Shown: piece after piece, positions 37,872 through 45,291 of the stretch
Numbering within the stretch: the first letter of the stretch is position 1
Layout: each line of letters opens with the position of its first letter
NCBI GenBank assembly: GCA_947492175.1
Contig: CANLMQ010000012.1
Coordinates: 108,680-172,679 of the forward strand
Source of the DNA: an uncultured Draconibacterium sp.
GTDB lineage: Bacteria; Bacteroidota; Bacteroidia; Bacteroidales; Prolixibacteraceae
Reading direction: 5' to 3'
Length of the DNA: 64,000 nucleotides
Notes under the pieces: model-generated
Seen by the model: the letters and a program-made list of their open reading frames with translations, nothing else
Databases searched by the model: none
Told to the model about the DNA's origin: nothing
Made by a program: the position numbers and the translations under genes

Positions 37872-40184
37872 ATGAATATGAACCAATTTATGAAAGTCTG
37901 TGTACTTCTTTTCTTGTTTGAGAATACGCTTTCTGCTCAGGATATTTTTGGCGTTTCCGAAAAGTTATGGAAACCACAGGAAGATAATGTTTTTCTGCAG
38001 GAAACAGTTGTGAAGATTCCAACCGGTCAGCCGGTTATTTCGGTTGCAGAAGCCGGAGGAATATGTTTTGCTTTAACAGATGGAGGAGTTTACAAGGTTG
38101 AGAAGGATAAATTGCTAGCCGACCATTCTGCTCCTTCCGAAGTTACAAAACTAACCACCGAAAATAATGAAATATGGGTTTTAAGCCATATAGGAATATT
38201 CCGTTTCCAAAATAACAGCTGGAAAAAGCTGGATGATCGAAATTACGTTGATTTATGTATGCATACCGGTAAATTACATGCGGCAACCAAAGATGAAATC
38301 TACCGTTTGGAAGGGGAGAACTTTGTAAGCACAAAACCTGAAAACGGATATTATTCGAGTAATATGACCATGTTAATGGAAGATGGTACGCAACTGCATG
38401 CCGATCCTGTCCGGCTTGGTCCAATCGATCAAATAGAGTCTTATAGCGGCACTTTATACGTGTTACGTCCGGGCGAATTGGTGCTTTTTGATGGTTTAAT
38501 GGTAAACGAAGATTTTATCGACTGGGGAATGTTGCCGTCGAAACAAACACGCGATATGTTGAGTTTTGGGCGACGTCTGTTTATTTCCACCGACCGTGGA
38601 TTAGCTGTTTTGCAAGGTGCAGCTTTAAAAACAATAAAGGGTGAAGATGGCTTGCCGGTTGAAAATACACGTTGTCTGGAAATGGGATTCGACCAGGATA
38701 TCTGGATTGGCACAGAAAGAGGTGCTGTTCGGATGCTAAAGGACGACTGGCATTATTTTGGAGCCGATATCTGGCTTCCAAACAATAAAGTAAATGATAT
38801 CTCGGTTGACAGCAACGTTGTTTACATTGCAACCGATGGGGGGCTGGCTGTTATAAATTACGAACCCTATACGCTTCGAAAGAAAGCTGATTTTTTTGAA
38901 CGTCATTTGGAAAAATGGGGGCACAAACGTCTCGGATTTATACACACCGTTTATAAAAAAGATGGTGAGTGGGTACGCGAAATAAGTGATAACGACGGAG
39001 GTCACACGGCTCCGTATCTGGCAGCCATGTGTTATAAATATGCAGTAACAGGCAGCCCGGAAGCCCGGAAAGAGGCTATTGAATCGTTTAATGCTATGTT
39101 ATTTCTCGAGCAGGTGGCACCAATTGATGGCTTTTTCGCCCGCTCCATTTGGTCAACCAAAGGCGATAAGGATGAAATGGGCCGACACGGATCAGGTGGT
39201 TTGCCTGCAAAATGGTACAAAACAGCCGATGGTAAATGGTATTGGAAAGGCGACACTTCAAGCGATGAAGCCATTGCTCATTTTTACTCTGTTTCACTTT
39301 TTCATGATTTGGTAGCCGAAGGAATAGAAAAGGAAATGGCAAAAGAACATCTCGAAAAAATAGCAGCATATATAATCGATTGCGGATACACCTTGCACGA
39401 TATGGATGGAAAACCTACCCGTTGGGGACGCTGGGATCCGGAATATTTACTTCGGCCATATGGATATGTAGATCGGGGTGTTAACGGGCTGGAGGCGCTT
39501 ACTTTTATGCAAACTGCTTATTCGCTAACAGGTAATCAGAAATTTGAGGACAGCTATCAGCAACTTAAAAAATGGGGCTATGTGGCAAACACAATTCGCC
39601 AAAAGAATGTATTTCCACCCGAGAACCTGGCTCCCTGGGATGACAACCTGGCCTTTAGAAGTTACTATACTTTGTTGAGGTACGAAAAGAACCCGGAATT
39701 ACGGTCTGCCTACTTACGAAGTTTGGAACGTACCTGGGAAGTAAAACGGATGGAACACATTGCATGGTTTAATTTTGCCTATGGTGCCATTACCGGAAAC
39801 GACTGCGATGTGGAGCAATCTGTGAAACATTTGCGAGAATGGAACCTGGAGCCCATAGAATATAATTTCAGTAATTCGCATCGCGACGATTTATTTGTGG
39901 AATCCGGTTATACTTCATATGAAGGTGGGAAAAAAGCCATCTCTCCGCGCGAAATGAATATAAAAAGAGGAAGCAGGAATGCTGTTCAGTTGGATGGTGG
40001 TGTAAACGGACAACGGATTATGGAACCGACCGGCTTTTTGCGCGACTACTGGATGGCTCGTTATCATGGTTTTATTAAAGCTCCCGAAACGGATGATCCG
40101 GAACTGACATCTGTAAAACGAGAAAAAGAACAGCAGGTTGGAGCTGAGCCTTACAAAGGGCACCAACGACCTGTTTTTTATTAA
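37872..40184 (+). CDS. Secreted two-domain protein: beta-propeller plus helical C-terminal domain (paralogue)
   Basis: This 770-residue protein has a signal peptide (MKVCVLLFLFENTLSAQ); the first ATG or the one at residue 7 could start it. Residues about 60-330 are propeller-like (EIWVLSHIGIFRFQNNSWKKL, RLFISTDRGLAVLQG, DIWIGTERGAVRMLKDDWHYFG, VVYIATDGGLAVINYEPY), the Reg_prop type known from hybrid sensors. The helical part has ISDNDGGHTAPYLAAMC, DTSSDEAIAHFYSVS, KPTRWGRWDPEYL and NSHRDDLFVESGY. The same motifs appear in the 34122 protein, so catalytic or binding residues are probably conserved: the Asp/Glu of SSDEA and the Arg/Asp of RWDPEY. It precedes the phosphatase at 40238 by 53 bases. 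Confidence 0.6.
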   Translation: MNMNQFMKVCVLLFLFENTLSAQDIFGVSEKLWKPQEDNVFLQETVVKIPTGQPVISVAEAGGICFALTDGGVYKVEKDKLLADHSAPSEVTKLTTENNEIWVLSHIGIFRFQNNSWKKLDDRNYVDLCMHTGKLHAATKDEIYRLEGENFVSTKPENGYYSSNMTMLMEDGTQLHADPVRLGPIDQIESYSGTLYVLRPGELVLFDGLMVNEDFIDWGMLPSKQTRDMLSFGRRLFISTDRGLAVLQGAALKTIKGEDGLPVENTRCLEMGFDQDIWIGTERGAVRMLKDDWHYFGADIWLPNNKVNDISVDSNVVYIATDGGLAVINYEPYTLRKKADFFERHLEKWGHKRLGFIHTVYKKDGEWVREISDNDGGHTAPYLAAMCYKYAVTGSPEARKEAIESFNAMLFLEQVAPIDGFFARSIWSTKGDKDEMGRHGSGGLPAKWYKTADGKWYWKGDTSSDEAIAHFYSVSLFHDLVAEGIEKEMAKEHLEKIAAYIIDCGYTLHDMDGKPTRWGRWDPEYLLRPYGYVDRGVNGLEALTFMQTAYSLTGNQKFEDSYQQLKKWGYVANTIRQKNVFPPENLAPWDDNLAFRSYYTLLRYEKNPELRSAYLRSLERTWEVKRMEHIAWFNFAYGAITGNDCDVEQSVKHLREWNLEPIEYNFSNSHRDDLFVESGYTSYEGGKKAISPREMNIKRGSRNAVQLDGGVNGQRIMEPTGFLRDYWMARYHGFIKAPETDDPELTSVKREKEQQVGAEPYKGHQRPVFY

Positions 40185-40237
40185 TCAACTTGATCCGGAT
40201 TTAAATGGAACAATTACAATTCAGAACAGCGCATACT

Positions 40238-42022
40238 ATGAAAATAATCTTTAAGCATAACAGGAAAGAGATACTTATAGCGGTGATTTTAATGCTGGCA
40301 ATAGTTTCCTGTTCAACCCGGGATTTGCAACAACCTTCATTAAAAGAGATCATCAGTAATAAAGTAACCGAATTGTATAAAACAAAATCGCAGGAAGAGT
40401 TGGCAGCAATTACTTACGACCAGGCATTTAATCTCTTTTCTGCTGAAGAACGCGGGGTTTTAGCAACGGGGCACTGGATTTTTGATGTAAATGTGCCGGC
40501 GGTGGTTTCCGTAATGCGCAGTAAAAAACAAAAAGTAGTTCCGTTTTGGTTGGAACAATCCGGTTTTAAAAAAACAAATCTGAGTGTTCAAAATGAAATG
40601 AGCGAATACGAAGTCTGGCAAAAAGAATTTGACGCAGGAAAAGTAGGTTTGGGAATAAATGGTTTCGAAAACTATGGTTTGCACTATTTTGTTTGTGTTG
40701 CCCCGCAAAGTAAAAACGACAAACTGGTACTCACGAATTTCTTCCCGCAAAATCAGTATGTGGGAAGTATGGAAAATGAAGCATTTACCTACCACGACTG
40801 GGATGAACTGGTTTTATTTAATGTTCCTGAAGAATTAAAAGGGCAACAACTTTTAACCACCGTTCGCGGTCGGGGAACAGAGTCGCATTTTGTTGGAGCT
40901 TTCCGTAAAACAGCGTTTCCTTCGTCGGAAGAGCCAGATCAGGTAATGCTAACCTGGAGCGACAATCCGGCAACAACTATTGATATTCAGTGGCGGACAA
41001 ACACCAATGTTGTAGATGGAACAGTAAATTACCGCATAAAAGGAAGCAGCGAAGTGTTTTCTGTTCCGGCAGAGAAATTTGTAATGGAAGACCTTTTGCT
41101 AATGAACGACAGGTTTATACATCGTTTTACGGCTCATCTCAAAGGATTGAAACCCGGAACAACTTACGAATACTGGATTGAGAGACAGAAAGAATGGAGC
41201 GGGAACCAAACTTTTACCACACAGGCCGATGACAATTCGTTTTCATTTATCTGGTTTGGCGATACGCATCATTCGCCCGTTTGGGCCGAAATTGCCAACG
41301 CGGCATTTAACGCACATCCCGATGCCGCATTTTATTCCATTGCCGGTGATCAGGTGAGTGACGGGCTTTATCGTAACCAGTGGGACGACCTTTTTAGTTT
41401 TGCTTCGGATATTATCAGCCAGAGACCTTTTATGAATGTTATTGGCAACCACGATAACCGCGCAGGTTTGGGCGCCTGGATGTACCGCGAAATGTATAGC
41501 TATCCGAAAAACGGGCCAAAGGATGTTCACAAAGAACACACCTATTCTTTTACCTATAAGAATGCATTGTTTCTGATGATTGATGCAACCGCAAAAAACG
41601 AGTTGCAAACGGCATGGATTGAAGATCAGCTTAAAAATACAAAGGCCACCTGGAAGTTTGCTTTTTTTCATTTCCCTCCCTATAACTGGGAAGAGCCTTA
41701 TCTGAACATTCAAAAAGAATGGGTGCCGGTGTTCGATAAGTACCATGTTGATATGGTTTTTAGTGGGCATATTCATTATTATATGCGATCTAACCCGATG
41801 AAAGGGGGCCAGGTGGTTGATTCGTATAACGAGGGAACTGCATACGTAATTTCAATAGGAATTAAAAGCCGGTCGCGCGATATTGGCAAGGAACCCTACG
41901 CAGCAGTTCGCAAAGCAGAAGGCCAGTTTTACCAGTACCTGAAAATTGATGGAAATGAACTGAAGTATTCTGCCATTGATTCCGGGAACAATGTTATTGA
42001 TTCCATTCAGATCAAAAAATAA
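40238..42022 (+). CDS. Lipoprotein purple-acid-phosphatase-like enzyme with extra N-terminal domain
   Basis: The ATG at 40238 gives a lipoprotein signal (LIAVILMLAIVSC); the earlier ATG at 40205 adds 11 residues without need. The product has 594 residues. About 220 N-terminal residues (DQAFNLFSAEERGVLATGHW onwards) match no domain I know. Then follow a fibronectin-like domain (VMLTWSDNPATTIDIQWRT) and the metallophosphoesterase core with FGDTHHS, AGDQVSDG, GNHDNR, FHFPPYN and SGHIHYYMR. It would cleave phosphate esters at the cell surface. It is related to the smaller enzyme at 31301 but has His in place of Gln in the first metal block (GDTHH versus GDVQT). Confidence 0.85.
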   Translation: MKIIFKHNRKEILIAVILMLAIVSCSTRDLQQPSLKEIISNKVTELYKTKSQEELAAITYDQAFNLFSAEERGVLATGHWIFDVNVPAVVSVMRSKKQKVVPFWLEQSGFKKTNLSVQNEMSEYEVWQKEFDAGKVGLGINGFENYGLHYFVCVAPQSKNDKLVLTNFFPQNQYVGSMENEAFTYHDWDELVLFNVPEELKGQQLLTTVRGRGTESHFVGAFRKTAFPSSEEPDQVMLTWSDNPATTIDIQWRTNTNVVDGTVNYRIKGSSEVFSVPAEKFVMEDLLLMNDRFIHRFTAHLKGLKPGTTYEYWIERQKEWSGNQTFTTQADDNSFSFIWFGDTHHSPVWAEIANAAFNAHPDAAFYSIAGDQVSDGLYRNQWDDLFSFASDIISQRPFMNVIGNHDNRAGLGAWMYREMYSYPKNGPKDVHKEHTYSFTYKNALFLMIDATAKNELQTAWIEDQLKNTKATWKFAFFHFPPYNWEEPYLNIQKEWVPVFDKYHVDMVFSGHIHYYMRSNPMKGGQVVDSYNEGTAYVISIGIKSRSRDIGKEPYAAVRKAEGQFYQYLKIDGNELKYSAIDSGNNVIDSIQIKK

Positions 42023-42060
42023 GAGATGAGTTACCATAAAAAATAAACAATTATAAACGA

Positions 42061-42144
42061 ATGAAACGAGCATATTTAGTCAAAACATCAGAGGGAATGG
42101 CTAAAGTGCGAGTTCCATATGATACTGTAAAACGAACAATTTAA
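42061..42144 (+). CDS. Possible 27-residue small ORF
   Basis: A short frame MKRAYLVKTSEGMAKVRVPY... sits between two phosphoesterase genes, beginning 38 bases after one and ending 5 bases before the next. Its basic, balanced composition looks protein-like. No ribosome site or family is seen, so it may be a leader peptide, a remnant or chance. Confidence 0.25.
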   Translation: MKRAYLVKTSEGMAKVRVPYDTVKRTI

Positions 42145-42149
42145 ATCAT

Positions 42150-43148
42150 ATGAAAGTAAATGTTAATCTGTTTTTGGGCTTGCTGTTCCTGGTTTCGGTT
42201 GCCGGTGCACAAAGTAACACAGAACTAAAATTTGATAAGAACAACAGGTTTAAAATTGTGCAGTTTACCGATACGCACATCGATGTGGAAAACAGCAAAA
42301 ACCTGGAAGTGTACCAAACAGTTGAAACGGTTATTAAAATTGAAAAGCCTGATTTTATCATATTTACAGGCGATATAATGACACAACGTAATCCGCAGGC
42401 AGGCTACGAACTTTTAATCCCGATTATTCAGAAATACAAAATACCCTGGGCAGTTGTTTTCGGAAATCACGAGTCGGAGAGTAACACAACCCGGAAAGAG
42501 CTTGCTGCTTATGTGCAGGATTTGCCATATTGTTTAAACAACGACGATGGCAGTACCGACGGGAATTCAAACTTTGTACTGGAAATAAAAGGGAAGAGCG
42601 GGAAAACCGGTGCACTCTTGTATTGTATGGATTCGAATTCGTACAGTACTTTAAAACCAAAGGTTGAAGGATACGGGTGGTTTACATTTGGGCAAATTAA
42701 CTGGTACAGGCAAAAAAGTAAGGCATTTACAAGAGCAAATGGCGGAAATCCATTGCCGGCCCTGGCCTTCTTTCATATTCCATTACCCGAATACACGGCG
42801 GCATGGAACAACCAAATTAATCCTCCTGTTGGGGTTAAAAACGAGGATGAGTGCAGTCCGGATATAAACACCGGAATGTTTTCTGCAATGCTGGAAAGTG
42901 GCGATGTAATGGGAACTTTTGTTGGTCACGACCATATTAACGATTATATCGGGGTACATTATGGAATGGCGCTGGCTTATGGCCGCGTTACCAAAATTAT
43001 GAAAAATCCGGAAGAGGATCCGCTGGCCGGAGGCAGAGTTATTGTCCTTACCAAAGGAAAGCGTATATTCGATACCTGGATTCGTGATATGAACGGAAAA
43101 AAGGAACTGGAATGCTCATGGCCCGGTTCGTTTTCGAAATCGGAATAA
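42150..43148 (+). CDS. Secreted calcineurin-like metallophosphoesterase
   Basis: This 332-residue protein has a signal peptide (LFLGLLFLVSVAGAQ). The five blocks are FTDTHID, FTGDIMT, GNHESES, FHIPLPEY and GHDHINDY, the two-metal centre of the calcineurin-like family. The layout FKIVQFTDTHID...KPDFIIFTGD resembles the Dcr2/PhoD-neighbour group of extracellular phosphatases rather than the purple-acid type, and it lacks the fibronectin domain. It is the third metallophosphoesterase of the locus, followed 45 bases later by the MFS transporter; dephosphorylated product could be what is imported. That link is inferred. Confidence 0.87.
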   Translation: MKVNVNLFLGLLFLVSVAGAQSNTELKFDKNNRFKIVQFTDTHIDVENSKNLEVYQTVETVIKIEKPDFIIFTGDIMTQRNPQAGYELLIPIIQKYKIPWAVVFGNHESESNTTRKELAAYVQDLPYCLNNDDGSTDGNSNFVLEIKGKSGKTGALLYCMDSNSYSTLKPKVEGYGWFTFGQINWYRQKSKAFTRANGGNPLPALAFFHIPLPEYTAAWNNQINPPVGVKNEDECSPDINTGMFSAMLESGDVMGTFVGHDHINDYIGVHYGMALAYGRVTKIMKNPEEDPLAGGRVIVLTKGKRIFDTWIRDMNGKKELECSWPGSFSKSE

Positions 43149-43193
43149 CCAGAACAAATTATAAACCAAAAAATTGAACTAAACTTTAACAGT

Positions 43194-44348
43194 ATGACAA
43201 CAGACAAAGCACAATGGAATAAACTTATTCCGGTATTACTCTCCTTCGTTGTAATGGGATTTGTAGATATTATTGGTGTAGCAACCAGTTATATCAAACA
43301 GGATTTTGAGCTGACCAACTTTATTGCTCAGTTTCTGCCCATGATGGTTTTGGTGTGGTTTTTTATCTTGTCGGTTCCGGTTGGAATTTTGCAGGATAAA
43401 TACGGCAAACGAAATATGTTAAATCTGGGTATGCTTATTCAGGCCGTGGGATTGGGATTGCCATTTTTGCACTATTCGTTTGGAATGATGTTCGCATCAT
43501 TTATTTTGCTGGGTATCGGAAACACAATTATACAGGTGTCGGCAAATCCGTTGTTACAGGATGTTTCGCCTGCCGATAAGCTGGCAAGCTTTTTAAGCTC
43601 CTCGCAGTTTATTAAAGCCATTCTTTCGTTTTCGGGGCCGCTTATTGCTGCTTTTATGGCTACGCAATTTGGCGACTGGCGTTTGGTACTGGCGGTGTAT
43701 GGTGTTGTTTCTGTTTTGGTGGCCGGTTGGCTCTCGTTAACGCCAATTGTAGAATCGAAACCCGATCGTAAACCGGCTTCGTTTGCCTCGTGTTTTGGTT
43801 TGCTTAAAAACCGTTTTGTAGCTTTTATGGCTTTGTCGATATTTCTTATTGTGGGTGTTGAGGTTTCGGTAAATACAAACATTGCCACTATTCTTATTTC
43901 AAAATACGGAATTACAATGGAGAAAGCGGCGTTGGGAATCAGTATCTTTTTTGCCGGCGAAACCATTTCGCGGTTAATTGGCGCCATTATACTTAACTGG
44001 ATTAAACCGCGTGTATTCTTATTTCTTACGGTACTGACTTCGATGGCAGGTGTTGCCGGAATTTTTATTGCGCCCGGATATACAACCGCACTGGTAACCA
44101 TTTTCTTAATTGGTTTGGGTGCCGGAAATTTGTTCCCCATTATTTTTTCGCTTTCGCTTGAAAAAATGCCCGATCGTGCCAACGAAATTTCAGGACTGCT
44201 GATTATGGCTGTATCGGGGGGAGCTGTAATTCCTCCGATAATGGGATTGGTAAGTACCACCGTATCGCCTTTGGCCAGTATGCTGGTGGTTGCGTGTTGT
44301 ATGTTTTACCTGCTGTGGGTATCTTTTTATGTGCGAAAAGAAAAGTAA
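43194..44348 (+). CDS. MFS sugar transporter (FucP-like group)
   Basis: This 384-residue protein has about twelve membrane helices. The loop PVGILQDKYGKRNMLNLG between helices 2 and 3 is the MFS signature, and LLGIGNTIIQVSANPLLQDVSP resembles the FucP/GlcP-type symporters common in Bacteroidota glycan loci. It would move a monosaccharide or small glycoside into the cytoplasm. It is the last gene of the plus-strand locus and is closed by a strong terminator at 44442. No cytoplasmic kinase or regulator follows, so the downstream catabolic genes must be elsewhere. Confidence 0.85.
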   Translation: MTTDKAQWNKLIPVLLSFVVMGFVDIIGVATSYIKQDFELTNFIAQFLPMMVLVWFFILSVPVGILQDKYGKRNMLNLGMLIQAVGLGLPFLHYSFGMMFASFILLGIGNTIIQVSANPLLQDVSPADKLASFLSSSQFIKAILSFSGPLIAAFMATQFGDWRLVLAVYGVVSVLVAGWLSLTPIVESKPDRKPASFASCFGLLKNRFVAFMALSIFLIVGVEVSVNTNIATILISKYGITMEKAALGISIFFAGETISRLIGAIILNWIKPRVFLFLTVLTSMAGVAGIFIAPGYTTALVTIFLIGLGAGNLFPIIFSLSLEKMPDRANEISGLLIMAVSGGAVIPPIMGLVSTTVSPLASMLVVACCMFYLLWVSFYVRKEK

Positions 44349-44441
44349 ATACAGTGTTCAGAGTTCCGGCTTATGAATTTTGATCCGGAATCCGACATCA
44401 AGTATCCAGCATCGGATTCTAAAACCATAACAAGCTTTTTT

Positions 44442-44485
44442 CAGGCCTTCAGGAAATAACAAATTCCTGAAGGCCTGTTTGTTTT
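44442..44485 (+). terminator. Strong terminator after the MFS gene
   Basis: CAGGCCTTCAGGAA pairs perfectly with TTCCTGAAGGCCTG across an eight-base loop, followed by TTTGTTTT. It marks the end of the plus-strand locus. Confidence 0.9.
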
Positions 44486-44769
44486 ATGTTGGTAAACATA
44501 AATAATTATACTTTTATTACGCAACTCTTTTTTAATTTTAACCATCTTTAGTTCATAACTAAAACAGTAAACCCTTTATTATGATTTAACTACCAATAAC
44601 TTTTTCCAATAAAACCCTCGGGCAGTAGCCAGGCTACACCTCCCCGAAATCGAAGTTGTGTTAAACAACTCTAACCGATCTTTTTAATGCGCTCTTATCT
44701 TTCCCTATTCAGGGAAACTACTTTGTACTAACTACTCAGTACTATTTACTTATTACTAAAAACTAAAAA
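44486..44769. other. Gene-free stretch before the M4 protease operon
   Basis: No coding potential is visible. The last 60 bases consist of TACTNACTA-like short repeats (TACTAACTACTCAGTACTA) running up to the lipoprotein start. The segment before the terminator (44382-44420) shares TGATCCGGAATCC with the region at 48964, which flanks the DUF6261 gene. Confidence 0.5.
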
Positions 44770-45270
44770 ATGAAATTAAAAACCTTAAATCCGACAACTG
44801 GCGGATTAAAACGAATTACCTTATTCCTGCTTCTGATTCCACTTTGTGTGGTTTTGCTTGGGACAGGATGCGATGATAAAGATGAAAGCGAACCACTACT
44901 TCACAACATCACGTTGTATGATAAACCGCTTTCCGTAATCCAACAATATATTACTGGGGATTGGAAACTTCAATACCAGATTGGAGGAATTGCCGGAAGT
45001 AAATATATTGATGAATCTAATTCTTATATGAATTTGACTCAGAATCACATTATCGTAGGAAATGATTTATATGAAGTTGTTATTGATACGTCTATTGTAT
45101 GGAAACGAGAATTGATAAGGGAAGATGAGTATTCATATCTAATGGGATACCCAAATCCCGGATGGCAATCTCCAACGTATTTTATTATAAATCAGATAAA
45201 AAATGATACGTTAATTATTATTGATTACAATGTTTCCGATGGTTTTACATATTACTATACCAGAAATTAA
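44770..45270 (+). CDS. Hypothetical lipoprotein upstream of M4 protease
   Basis: This 166-residue protein has lipobox VVLLGTGC (Cys about 35) followed by an acidic DDKDESE stretch. The mature part is small and beta-rich (WKLQYQIGG, NQIKNDTLIIIDYNV), of the size and shape of lipocalin-like surface lipoproteins of Bacteroidota; I recognise no exact family. It ends 21 bases before the M4 protease and so is likely cotranscribed with it. A propeptide-binding, inhibitor or chaperone role for the protease is possible but not shown. Confidence 0.7.
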   Translation: MKLKTLNPTTGGLKRITLFLLLIPLCVVLLGTGCDDKDESEPLLHNITLYDKPLSVIQQYITGDWKLQYQIGGIAGSKYIDESNSYMNLTQNHIIVGNDLYEVVIDTSIVWKRELIREDEYSYLMGYPNPGWQSPTYFIINQIKNDTLIIIDYNVSDGFTYYYTRN

Positions 45271-45291
45271 CAATTCATAAAATCAACTAAC

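Noticed and set aside
43472..44260. Long 262-residue minus-strand frame
   Set aside because: It is an antisense shadow of the MFS transporter, with Ile/Ser/Thr-rich composition typical of such shadows.
44349..44769. Possible riboswitch or leader RNA before the lipoprotein
   Set aside because: Apart from the terminator and short repeats I could not match any known riboswitch core.
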